A stretch of DNA of 64,000 nucleotides from an uncultured SAR86 cluster bacterium (GTDB lineage: Bacteria > Pseudomonadota > Gammaproteobacteria > Magnimaribacterales > D2472), in assembly GCA_902557705.1 (NCBI GenBank), contig CACEBI010000004.1:1-64000 (forward strand), read 5' to 3'. The position numbers and the translations under genes were made by a program. Under the pieces are notes generated by a model, which was not told the DNA's origin, made no database searches, and saw nothing but the letters and a program-made list of their open reading frames with translations. Below are positions 9,575-16,797 of the stretch, in pieces. Every line of letters starts with the position of its first letter. The first letter of the stretch is position 1.

Positions 9575-10687
9575 CTAGTTTATATTTGATTGTTCTAAGT
9601 TAGAAACAAGTTTTTCTTTCCAATTAGCGAGTGAGCCAATATTTAATGAAAGTAGTTTTGATCTTTTGTAAAAAAGATGACAGTCGTATTCCCATGTGAA
9701 CCCATTGCCACCATGAGTTTGTATATTTTCTTTTGAACATAACTCATAAGCTTTTGTTGCACTTACTCTGGCAGTTGCTGCAGCCACGGGCAAATCTGAA
9801 GATTCTGATGATAATGCCCAAGCAGCATAGTAAGAATTAGATTTAGCCAAGGTTAAAGCAACATACATATCTGCTAGCTTGTGTTTAATACCTTGATAAG
9901 AACCAATTGGTTTTCCAAAGGCATATCTTTCATTAGCATAATTTACTGCCATGTCTAATGCAGCTTGCGAACCCCCAATTTGCTCAAAGCTAAACAATAC
10001 AGCTGCTTGGTTAATAACTGATTCATATAAAATCCAACCATTACCCTCATCTCCAATAAGTGCACTTGGCGTTTGTTTCATTTCTATCGAATAGTGACCT
10101 CTACTACCATCAATATTTTCAACTTGATTGATTGAGACTTCTTTACAAGATAAATCAATCAGCCTCAAATCTATTCCATTTGAAGACTTGCAGACAATAA
10201 TTGAATGAGTGGCAGCCTCGCAATCAGGAACTGCAATTTTTGTACCTGAAATTAATTCATCTGATACTTCAGTTTTAATATTGTTATTTGTTGGAGCTAA
10301 AAAATCTTCAGTAACTGCTATCGTACCAACTACTTCTCCAGTTACTAGCTTGGGTAGTATTTCCTTTTTAAGTTCCTCACTACCATATTTAATTAAGGCC
10401 TCAGTAAATAAATAAACTGATGACGAGAAGGGCACTGGTGCAAGATGTCTGCCTAATTCTTCAGCAATCACACATAGCTCAAGATGGCCAAGGCCTAATC
10501 CTTCATATTCTTCAGGAATTCTTATGCCCGTCCAACCTAATTCAATTATTTTTTGCCATAAATCACTATCAAACGATTCCGAGCCTTCTAATACTCCTCT
10601 GGATCGTTTTACACTTTCTTCTTTTTCAAGAAATTTTTTTGCTTCACTTTGAAGGAATTTTTGATCATCTGAAAAATCTAAATTCAT
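9575..10687 (-). CDS. Acyl-CoA dehydrogenase family protein (smaller of an adjacent pair)
   Basis: This 370-residue protein is a divergent acyl-CoA dehydrogenase. The N-terminal domain has the ELGWTGIRIPEEYEGLGLG block and EELGRHLAPVPF. The middle domain is degenerate (no EPxxGSD motif; IAVTEDFLAPTNN stands in its place). The C-terminal domain has RYAFGKPIGSYQGIKHKLADM, KAYELCSKENIQTHGG and GFTWEYDCHLFYKRSK, a form common in the smaller partners of heteromeric dehydrogenases. It is the first gene of a two-gene minus-strand operon with the gene at 8349-9566. I infer the two subunits act together. Its promoter should lie in the 98-base gap shared with the gene at 10786. Confidence 0.85.
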   Translation of the reverse strand: MNLDFSDDQKFLQSEAKKFLEKEESVKRSRGVLEGSESFDSDLWQKIIELGWTGIRIPEEYEGLGLGHLELCVIAEELGRHLAPVPFSSSVYLFTEALIKYGSEELKKEILPKLVTGEVVGTIAVTEDFLAPTNNNIKTEVSDELISGTKIAVPDCEAATHSIIVCKSSNGIDLRLIDLSCKEVSINQVENIDGSRGHYSIEMKQTPSALIGDEGNGWILYESVINQAAVLFSFEQIGGSQAALDMAVNYANERYAFGKPIGSYQGIKHKLADMYVALTLAKSNSYYAAWALSSESSDLPVAAATARVSATKAYELCSKENIQTHGGNGFTWEYDCHLFYKRSKLLSLNIGSLANWKEKLVSNLEQSNIN

Positions 10688-10724
10688 ATAAACCCTTATA
10701 GTTATTGTAAAATATATTATAGGA

Positions 10725-10775
10725 CGATAATTTAACGACGCTATTGTTCAAAAATATAGCATATAGCGATAATTT
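10725..10775. promoter_or_regulatory. Direct 9-bp repeats in a divergent promoter region
   Basis: The sequence CGATAATTT occurs at 10725-10733 and again at 10767-10775, 42 bases apart, in the 98-base gap between the divergent acyl-CoA dehydrogenase pair and the gene at 10786. Two identical 9-mers on one face of such a short region could be regulator half-sites. In DNA this A+T rich, chance is a real alternative. Confidence 0.2.
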
Positions 10776-10785
10776 TTACATTTAA

Positions 10786-11415
10786 ATGAATAAAGATATA
10801 AGACCAGATAAAACATCACCAGCATACTTAAAAAAAACAAAATCTGGAGGCTTGTTTGTTGGTTTTCTTTATGTTCTTTTATTTATGAGTATTTTGGGTC
10901 TTGGTATTTGGCAAAGCTTCGAGTCAAGTTATACAGACGCTAAAATAAAAACTAATGAAGATAGGTTAGCTATCATTGAAGAACAAATGAATATAGCTGA
11001 TGAGGTTAATAATGATTCTTTAACAGATATATCGTCTTCCATTCAATTTCTTGATAAAGAAGTTCGAAAGTTATGGGACCTTAGCAATAAAAGAAATAAA
11101 GTAAATATATCTAAATTATTTGCCTCAATAGCTGAAATAGAAGCATCAATAACTCAAATAAATGAATCACTTAATAAGTATAAAACTGATTTATCTTCCA
11201 ATACTAAGAAAATTAATAAACTTGAGCCATCTTTAAGTAATATCAATGATATACAGCTAACATTGAAAACTATAGAAACTCAATTAATCTTAGTTGATGA
11301 CTCTGTCCAAGCTTTAAATAATTACAAAAAACAATTAAATCAATCAATATTAGAAATTCAAACAGAAATATCTGCATTACAACAACAAGAACAACTTGAA
11401 GAACCTCTAAATTGA
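10786..11415 (+). CDS. Unknown membrane-anchored coiled-coil protein
   Basis: I do not recognise this 209-residue protein. A charged N-terminus of about 22 residues precedes one transmembrane segment (about 24-45, GLFVGFLYVLLFMSILGLG). The rest is polar, rich in Lys, Asn, Glu and Ser with regular hydrophobic spacing, and reads as a long coiled coil (about 60-200). That layout suggests a bitopic inner-membrane protein with a periplasmic or cytoplasmic rod. It is followed after 33 bases by two small membrane proteins on the same strand. Start chosen at the ATG 98 bases from the divergent dehydrogenase start. No function is proposed. Confidence 0.7.
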   Translation: MNKDIRPDKTSPAYLKKTKSGGLFVGFLYVLLFMSILGLGIWQSFESSYTDAKIKTNEDRLAIIEEQMNIADEVNNDSLTDISSSIQFLDKEVRKLWDLSNKRNKVNISKLFASIAEIEASITQINESLNKYKTDLSSNTKKINKLEPSLSNINDIQLTLKTIETQLILVDDSVQALNNYKKQLNQSILEIQTEISALQQQEQLEEPLN

Positions 11416-11448
11416 CAATACTGCAATAAATGTTAGTTTTATAGCTAT

Positions 11449-11661
11449 ATGAACAGAACTGTTTTACAAATATTTCTTTTATTAGCTTTTATTCCACTGG
11501 CTATATTAGTGGGTTATGGTGTTTTGGTAGTTGCACCTATTTTTTGTTGCTTTCTTGCAATTAATTCTTATAAATTTAAAAACTACAAAGAAATGTATAT
11601 TTGGATGGGAGTTGGTGCCTTGTCATTCATTTTAGCTTTATATATGCTTGGGGTATTATGA
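11449..11661 (+). CDS. Small unknown two-helix membrane protein
   Basis: This 70-residue protein is almost entirely hydrophobic, with one long hydrophobic stretch (about 5-38, possibly a re-entrant or bent pair) and another at about 51-69, separated by the polar NSYKFKNYKEM loop. I recognise no family. Its stop codon TGA overlaps the ATG of the next gene (ATGA, 11658-11661), which supports both being translated and coupled. It probably belongs to a three-gene unit with the coiled-coil protein upstream and the 129-residue membrane protein downstream. Confidence 0.6.
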   Translation: MNRTVLQIFLLLAFIPLAILVGYGVLVVAPIFCCFLAINSYKFKNYKEMYIWMGVGALSFILALYMLGVL

Positions 11662-12047
11662 TTTTATTAAAAATTATGATTTTCTGTATCTCAGCACTTG
11701 CGATGATAGCTGGAATAGTAACGATGGCATCACCAGATGTTAATACTGTTTTTTTACCAGTAGTTGTAGAAGGTGTTCAGGAGTCACATTTTGCTAGATC
11801 ATATGCTGGATTTGTTGCAGCAGTTGGTTATCTGGCTATGAGATTTTTATATTCCTCATCAAAAGTTCAAATCGGTACAGTCGTCTTGTATATTATTTTT
11901 GTAATGATGATTTCAAAAATGTTCAGCTTTATTTACGATGGTTATACAACTATTGCAGTTATATCTTTCTTTATGGGTGTTGTATTTGCAATTGGCCTTT
12001 ATGCTGTGCAAAAAGCAAGAAAAAATCAGCTTGATTATAATTTGTAA
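11658..12047 (+). CDS. Small membrane protein, possibly DUF4345-like
   Basis: This 129-residue protein has about four transmembrane helices. A longer reading from 11601 is possible, but the ATG at 11658 overlaps the upstream stop in the ATGA arrangement and gives a natural hydrophobic start (MILLKIMIFCISALAMIAG), so I chose it. The pattern HFARSYAGFVAAVGYLAMRF followed by ISKMFSFIYDGY resembles the DUF4345 family, whose function is unknown; the protein at 19929-20321 is a clearer member. The assignment is by pattern memory only. It is the last gene before tRNA-Leu. Confidence 0.6.
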   Translation: MILLKIMIFCISALAMIAGIVTMASPDVNTVFLPVVVEGVQESHFARSYAGFVAAVGYLAMRFLYSSSKVQIGTVVLYIIFVMMISKMFSFIYDGYTTIAVISFFMGVVFAIGLYAVQKARKNQLDYNL

Positions 12048-12062
12048 ATTTTACAATTAACC

Positions 12063-12092
12063 TTTCCATAAAATATTAATAGTCTATATAAT
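12063..12092 (+). promoter_or_regulatory. Promoter of tRNA-Leu
   Basis: A perfect TATAAT lies at 12087-12092, eleven bases before the mature tRNA 5' end. A weak -35 candidate, TTTCCA, lies at 12063-12068 with an 18-base spacer. Confidence 0.5.
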
Positions 12093-12102
12093 GCTTCAAT
12101 CC

Positions 12103-12187
12103 GGGGATGTGGTGGAACTGGTAGACACGCTTGGCTTAGAACCAAGTGCCGCAAGGCGTGGGGGTTCGACTCCCTCCATCCCTACCA
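12103..12187 (+). tRNA. tRNA-Leu (anticodon UAG)
   Basis: The 85-base gene folds as a class II tRNA with a long variable arm (GTGCCGCAAGGCGTGG region). The acceptor GGGGATG pairs with CATCCCT (first pair G-U). The anticodon stem CTTGG/CCAAG holds loop CTTAGAA, anticodon TAG. The T-loop is TTCGACT. CCA is encoded at 12185-12187. UAG reads CUN leucine codons. The arginine-operon leader begins about 40 bases downstream. Confidence 0.95.
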
Positions 12188-12202
12188 AATTTAGTTGAAA
12201 AG

Positions 12203-12230
12203 TTTACAAAATTAAATTTCTATATATACT
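12203..12230 (+). promoter_or_regulatory. Candidate promoter of the arginine operon
   Basis: TTTACA (12203-12208) and TATACT (12225-12230) are separated by 16 bases, a good sigma-70 match. Transcription would begin near 12237, only a few bases before the leader-peptide ATG at 12239. An alternative pairing, TTGAAA (12195-12200) with TCTATA (12219-12224), would start about six bases earlier. Either way the 5' untranslated region is nearly absent. A degenerate ARG-box-like core, TGAATAACTATTTA, covers 12240-12253, with two mismatches to the E. coli consensus. Confidence 0.5.
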
Positions 12231-12238
12231 GAACATCG

Positions 12239-12283
12239 ATGAATAACTATTTAACACAAGAAAGACGGGTTTCAGCTTTGTAG
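12239..12283 (+). CDS. Arginine-operon leader peptide (14 residues, Arg-Arg)
   Basis: The open frame encodes MNNYLTQERRVSAL and stops at TAG (12281-12283). Codons 9 and 10 are AGA (12263-12265) and CGG (12266-12268). CGG is rare in this AGA-dominated sequence, so a shortage of charged tRNA-Arg should stall ribosomes here. The stop codon lies just before the second arm of the downstream hairpins, as in the trp and his leaders. No clear Shine-Dalgarno is seen, and the start may be nearly leaderless. The evidence is the combination of position before the arginine operon, the paired Arg codons and the RNA structures. The peptide itself is too short for any family assignment. Confidence 0.72.
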   Translation: MNNYLTQERRVSAL

Positions 12284-12333
12284 CTGGATCTATCCTATTG
12301 TGAATTAGACCCAGCTTATGCTGGGTTTTTTTT
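12271..12333 (+). promoter_or_regulatory. Ribosome-mediated transcription attenuator of the arginine operon
   Basis: Four segments can pair in three exclusive ways. Segment 1 (12271-12277, TTCAGCT) pairs with the start of segment 2 (12282-12288, AGCTGGA). Segment 2 (12282-12292, AGCTGGATCTA) pairs with segment 3 (12306-12316, TAGACCCAGCT): six pairs, one A-C mismatch, four more pairs; this is the antiterminator. Segment 3 (12309-12315, ACCCAGC) pairs with segment 4 (12320-12326, GCTGGGT) before eight T residues; this is the terminator. A ribosome stalled on the Arg codons would cover segment 1, freeing 2 to pair with 3. One reaching the stop codon would cover 2 and let the terminator form. 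The structures are seen in the sequence; the mechanism is inferred from known amino-acid attenuators. Confidence 0.75.
12309..12333 (+). terminator. Intrinsic terminator inside the arginine leader
   Basis: The stem ACCCAGC/GCTGGGT (12309-12315 with 12320-12326) has the four-base loop TTAT and is followed by an unbroken run of eight T (12326-12333). It lies 19 bases upstream of the argF-type start and would stop transcription before the operon, so it makes sense only as a conditional terminator. Confidence 0.88.
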
Positions 12334-12351
12334 ATTTTAAAAAAAGTAATT

Positions 12352-13350
12352 ATGAAAAATTTTATATCTACAACAAACTGGAAGAAACAGGAGCTTCAAG
12401 ATATCTTGGATTATGCAAAAGATCTTAAGATTAATAGGTTTAATAACGCATTAAAGAATAAATCTGTAGCTCTTTTATTTTTTAATCCATCAATGAGAAC
12501 AAGAACCAGTTTTGAATTGGGTGTGCAGGAACTTGGTGGTTATGCTGTAGTCCTTCATCCTGGAAAAGATGCATGGCCCATTGAATTTAAGCTCAACTCA
12601 ATTATGGATGAAGATTCTGAAGAGCACATAATAGAAGTTGCAAAGGTACTTTCAGATTACTGTGATTTAATTGCAATAAGAGCATTCCCTAAATTTATTA
12701 ATTTAGAAGAAGATTTATCTGACAATGTAATTAATAGTTTTGCAAAATACGCTTCTGTTCCAGTTATTAATATGGAAACTATTACCCATCCCTGCCAAGA
12801 ATTAGCACATATTCTCACAATGCAAGAAAACTTGGGCGATCTTACTGGTAAAGATTATCTTTTAACATGGACATATCACCCAAAACCTTTGAATACAGCA
12901 GTTGCAAATTCTTCTTTATTAATTGCAAGTAAATTTGGTATGAACGTAAAGCTATTATGCCCATCAGAAGAATATATTCTTCATGAGAATTATATTAATG
13001 AAGCAGAAAAGAACTGTGCATCAAATAATATGAACTTTGAAATCACACATGATATAGATTATGGCTATGGAAATGCAGATATTGTTTATGCAAAAAGCTG
13101 GGGTTCTCTGTCTTACTACGGCAATCCTGAAGAAGAAAAACTTGTTAGAGATAACTTTAAACATTTCATAGTTGATGGAGAAAAAATGTCAAAAACAAAT
13201 AATGCTCTATTTAGTCATTGTTTGCCGTTAAGAAGAAATATCAAAGCAACAGATGAAGTAATGGATTCAGATTATTGTGTTGCTATTCAAGAGGCAGGCA
13301 ATAGAATGCATGTTCAAAAATCACTACTTTCAACTTTACTAAAGGAATAA
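12352..13350 (+). CDS. argF': N-acetylornithine carbamoyltransferase (acetylcitrulline pathway)
   Basis: This 332-residue transcarbamylase resembles the Xanthomonas acetylornithine enzyme (recalled) rather than ordinary ornithine carbamoyltransferase. It would convert N-acetylornithine and carbamoyl phosphate to N-acetylcitrulline. The carbamoyl-phosphate loop is SMRTRTSFE (47-55). The family-specific block GKDAWPIEF contains W75. DSEEHI carries E90, equivalent to Glu92 of the Xanthomonas enzyme, which marks acetylornithine over succinylornithine specificity. WTYHPKPLNTAVANS and HCLPLRRNIKATD are also specific; K298 matches the carboxylated lysine of that family. It is the first gene after the attenuator, with the ATG 19 bases past the terminator T-run. 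argG follows after 5 bases. Confidence 0.9.
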   Translation: MKNFISTTNWKKQELQDILDYAKDLKINRFNNALKNKSVALLFFNPSMRTRTSFELGVQELGGYAVVLHPGKDAWPIEFKLNSIMDEDSEEHIIEVAKVLSDYCDLIAIRAFPKFINLEEDLSDNVINSFAKYASVPVINMETITHPCQELAHILTMQENLGDLTGKDYLLTWTYHPKPLNTAVANSSLLIASKFGMNVKLLCPSEEYILHENYINEAEKNCASNNMNFEITHDIDYGYGNADIVYAKSWGSLSYYGNPEEEKLVRDNFKHFIVDGEKMSKTNNALFSHCLPLRRNIKATDEVMDSDYCVAIQEAGNRMHVQKSLLSTLLKE

Positions 13351-13355
13351 TAAAA

Positions 13356-14546
13356 ATGAAAAAAATTGTTTTAGCATTTTCTGGTGGATTAGATACTAGT
13401 TTTTGTGTCCCATATCTTATTGATCAAGGTTTTGAAGTTCATACTATCTTTGTTAATAGTGGAGGCACATCTGCAAGTAAAGAAAAAAATATATCAAAGA
13501 GAGCATATGAATTAGGAGCAAAAAAACATATAAATGTGAGTATTGAGACAAGTCTCTGGAAGGAGATAATTAAACCATTAGTTTGGTCTGGATCTTTATA
13601 TCAGGATAAATATCCAGCACTTTGTTCTGACAGGTACCTAATTGTTTCAGAAGCAATAAAGCTTTGTAAGAAATTGAATACAAAGTATATTTCTCATGGC
13701 TGTACAGGTATGGGTAACGACCAGGTTAGATTTGATTTATCTATTCAAGCATTTGGAAATTACAAAACAATTACACCAATCAGAGAAATACAAAATAAAG
13801 TAACTGATGTAAGAGGGTATGAGCAAGAATATCTTAAGAATAAGGGGTTTAAAGTCTCTACTCTTCATACAAAGTATAGTATTAATGAAAATCTTATGGG
13901 CGCTACTGTTTCTGGTTCAGAGATTGATGATTGGAAAGAACCATCAAAAGAAAGTTATATTCTTTGTAATACCCCAGATGAATATCCATCAAAGCCTAAA
14001 AAGCTCGAAATAGAATTCTCTAAAGGCGAAGCTAAAAAAATAAATGGCAAATCTATGAAAGGACCAGATTTACTAAGAATGTTAAATAAAATAGGTGGTA
14101 AATACGGTATTGGAAGAGAATTATTTGCTGGAGATACTATTATAGGTATTAAAGGTAGATTTCTATTTGAATCACCTGGTATATCTATATTACAAAGGTC
14201 GCATAGAGCATTAGAAGAAGCTACTTTTACTGATAAACAAAATAATTTTAAGCCACTTATTGGTAAAAGATGGGTAGAGCTTGTTTATGGAGGATTTTAT
14301 TTTGATCCTTTAACTAAAAATCTTGAAAATTTTCTTGAGGATATTCAAAAACCAGTAACTGGAAAAGTAACAGTACTTTTGACTGCTGGAAAAGTTGAGG
14401 CTGTTGCAGTTGATTCTAAAAAGATTTTGGTAAGTAAGGATGCTGTATATGCTCAATCTGCATCATGGGGTGTTGAAGAGTCAGCTGGCTTTATAAAGCT
14501 GCTTGGAAAAAGCACATCGACATGGACAGAAATTAATAAAAAATAA
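13356..14546 (+). CDS. argG: Argininosuccinate synthase
   Basis: This enzyme joins citrulline and aspartate with ATP to make argininosuccinate. The N-type ATP pyrophosphatase loop AFSGGLDTS is at residues 8-16. Other motifs are CTGMGNDQVRFD, TPIREI and GRFLFESPG. Length is 396 residues, typical. A fair ribosome site (AGGAATAATAA) precedes the start in the end of the upstream gene. In the acetylcitrulline pathway its substrate citrulline must first be freed by a deacetylase that is not encoded in this operon. Confidence 0.93.
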   Translation: MKKIVLAFSGGLDTSFCVPYLIDQGFEVHTIFVNSGGTSASKEKNISKRAYELGAKKHINVSIETSLWKEIIKPLVWSGSLYQDKYPALCSDRYLIVSEAIKLCKKLNTKYISHGCTGMGNDQVRFDLSIQAFGNYKTITPIREIQNKVTDVRGYEQEYLKNKGFKVSTLHTKYSINENLMGATVSGSEIDDWKEPSKESYILCNTPDEYPSKPKKLEIEFSKGEAKKINGKSMKGPDLLRMLNKIGGKYGIGRELFAGDTIIGIKGRFLFESPGISILQRSHRALEEATFTDKQNNFKPLIGKRWVELVYGGFYFDPLTKNLENFLEDIQKPVTGKVTVLLTAGKVEAVAVDSKKILVSKDAVYAQSASWGVEESAGFIKLLGKSTSTWTEINKK

Positions 14547-14552
14547 TTGAAA

Positions 14553-15863
14553 ATGAAGAAAAGTTATAAAAAAGATACTATCTTAAAGCTGCTCAGTAGT
14601 ATGAGTAGCGAAAAAGAAATTAGAAAATATCTAGATAGGTTTTCTTCTGATGATTATAGATTTGCTGTAATAAAAGTTGGTGGTGCTGTAATTCAAAGCG
14701 ATCTTGAAAACCTAGTTTCATCATTAGCTTTTTTAAATGAAGTTGGCCTCAGACCAATAATTGTCCATGGTGGAGGACCTAAGTTATCTGAGGAACTAGA
14801 TAAAAGAAAAATCGAATTCTCTTTTTTAAATGGCCAAAGAGTAACTACAAAAGACGTATTAGATGTAGCCTATGAAATTTTTAGTGGTGAAAATAAAAAA
14901 ATTGTATCTGCCCTTAACGATCAACATGTAAATGCAATCCCAGTTATAGGTGATGTATTTAGTTGTAATATTGAGAATAAGGATCTTGGCTATGTTGGTC
15001 AGATAAAAGAAACTAATTCTAATAAAATCAAAGATATTATTTCCTCAGGAGGTATACCTGTTATCGCACCAATTGGGTATACAGAAGAGCATCAATTAGT
15101 AAATATTAATGGAGACAAAGCAACTCTAGCTTTGGCAAAAGAAATAGTTCCAGATAAAGTAATTTTCTTAAGTGAAATAGGTGGTATTTTTGATGGTAAC
15201 GATAAGTTAATTTCTAATATCAATATTAAAGATGACTATAACAAGCTCATGGCCCAAAACTGGCTTCACTCAGGAATGAAATTAAAGTTAGAGCAAATTA
15301 AATTATTATTAGATTATCTTCCAAGTAATAGTTCTGTATCTATAACAAAACCTCTTCATCTCAATAGAGAGCTATTTACTGATGCTGGCTTTGGAACTCT
15401 AGTTAAAGCCGGGCACCAAATAAATAAATTAAAATCTTTAAATAATGACCAAATTAATGTTTTAGTTTCAATACTAGAATCCGCTTTTAAAGGCACTTTA
15501 AGTAAAAATTATTTTGAAAATGATGATAAAGAATTTTACATAAGTGAATGTAATAGATCTTCCATAGTTATAACGTCTTACCAAGATATTGCATACATGG
15601 ATAAGTTTGCTGTGATTAATTCAGCAAGAGGAGAGGGTCTTGGAAACGCTATGTGGAATAAAATGCTTTCTGAACATAAGAAAATTTTTTGGAGATCAAG
15701 AGCAAGCAATGCAATAAATAATTTTTATAAAGACGTCTGTGATGGCTTTCAAAAATCTGATGAGTGGAATATTTTTTGGATTGGCATTCATGACTTAGAT
15801 GAACTCACTGCATGTATTAATTATGCTGTAAATCAACCAGCAACAATTTCATATGAAAACTAG
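14553..15863 (+). CDS. argB: Fused N-acetylglutamate kinase / N-acetylglutamate synthase
   Basis: The N-terminal two thirds is an amino-acid kinase domain: AVIKVGGAVIQSD, PIIVHGGGPKLSE, GQRVTTKDVLDVA, and NINGDKATLALA. The last 150 or so residues form a GNAT acetyltransferase domain with the acetyl-CoA loop AVINSARGEGLGNAMW. This architecture is the bifunctional NAGS/K known from Xanthomonas and related to vertebrate NAGS. It would make acetylglutamate from acetyl-CoA and glutamate and then phosphorylate it. A TTG two codons upstream (14547), directly after the argG stop, is an alternative start; I chose the ATG. Its end overlaps argC by 11 bases. Confidence 0.88.
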   Translation: MKKSYKKDTILKLLSSMSSEKEIRKYLDRFSSDDYRFAVIKVGGAVIQSDLENLVSSLAFLNEVGLRPIIVHGGGPKLSEELDKRKIEFSFLNGQRVTTKDVLDVAYEIFSGENKKIVSALNDQHVNAIPVIGDVFSCNIENKDLGYVGQIKETNSNKIKDIISSGGIPVIAPIGYTEEHQLVNINGDKATLALAKEIVPDKVIFLSEIGGIFDGNDKLISNINIKDDYNKLMAQNWLHSGMKLKLEQIKLLLDYLPSNSSVSITKPLHLNRELFTDAGFGTLVKAGHQINKLKSLNNDQINVLVSILESAFKGTLSKNYFENDDKEFYISECNRSSIVITSYQDIAYMDKFAVINSARGEGLGNAMWNKMLSEHKKIFWRSRASNAINNFYKDVCDGFQKSDEWNIFWIGIHDLDELTACINYAVNQPATISYEN

Positions 15864-16797
15864 TTTTAACATTTCTATTCTTGGTGGTAGGGGCTATGTT
15901 GGCCAAGAGATAATTAAGATTATCAATAACCATCCTAATTTTTTTATATCAGACATTTACTCCAAAACTTCACAAGGGAAGTTGGTTGATGATTACACTA
16001 AGACAAAGAGTCTCACCTATAAACTATTAGACAGCCCGGATAAATTAGATTTTACAGATATTGATATTGTAATTATGGCTTTATCAAATAATGAATCTTC
16101 AAATTATATTAAAAGCATTGAAGAACATGATTCTAATATTATTATTATTGATATTAGTGCTGATTATAGATTTGATGATGGATGGGCATACAAATTGCCA
16201 GAGGTATCTGCTCAAACTAAAGACAAAAGGATTAGCAACCCAGGCTGTTATGCATCTGCAATACAATTTTCTTTATTTCCAATAAAGCATCTGATAGATG
16301 GGAAAGTAAGTTGTATGGGTATTTCTGGCTATAGTGGCGCAGGGGCAACTCCAAATGAAAAAAATGACCCAAATAACCTTGAAGGAAATATTATTCCCTA
16401 TTCATTATCTGGGCATATTCATGAAAAGGAAGTAATGAAGCACTGCTACGAAAAAATATCTTTTAGCCCTCATGTAGCTAATTTTTTTAGAGGCATTCTT
16501 ATAACGTCTCATATTCAGCTAACTAAAAAATCATCAAGTTCTGAAATATATGATCTGTATAAGAGCTTTTATAAAGACAAGAAACTGATACAAGTGATAA
16601 AAGAAATACCAATGATTAATAAGGTATCTAACAGTCATTATGTATCTATTGGTGGCTTTGAAGTAGATGAAAGTGGATATGGCTTAACAGTATGCTGCAC
16701 TTTAGATAATTTATTAAAAGGTGCTGCTACACAAGTAATACAAAACTTAAATCATGCTTGTAATCTTGATCAATTAACAGGAATTAATTATGAATAA
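15853..16797 (+). CDS. argC: N-acetyl-gamma-glutamyl-phosphate reductase
   Basis: ArgC reduces acetylglutamyl phosphate to the semialdehyde with NADPH. The nucleotide-binding motif ILGGRGYVGQEI is at the N-terminus and the active-site cysteine is C132 in SNPGCYASAIQ. The conserved GYSGAGATPNE and SPHVANFFRGI blocks follow. Length is 314 residues, typical. It overlaps the fused kinase/synthase gene by 11 bases and argH by 8 bases, so translation is likely coupled through the operon. Confidence 0.93.
   Translation: MKTSFNISILGGRGYVGQEIIKIINNHPNFFISDIYSKTSQGKLVDDYTKTKSLTYKLLDSPDKLDFTDIDIVIMALSNNESSNYIKSIEEHDSNIIIIDISADYRFDDGWAYKLPEVSAQTKDKRISNPGCYASAIQFSLFPIKHLIDGKVSCMGISGYSGAGATPNEKNDPNNLEGNIIPYSLSGHIHEKEVMKHCYEKISFSPHVANFFRGILITSHIQLTKKSSSSEIYDLYKSFYKDKKLIQVIKEIPMINKVSNSHYVSIGGFEVDESGYGLTVCCTLDNLLKGAATQVIQNLNHACNLDQLTGINYE

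Noticed and set aside
11601-11657. Longer N-terminus for the 129-residue membrane protein
   Set aside because: The upstream part lies inside the 70-residue gene, and the ATGA overlap gives a better start.
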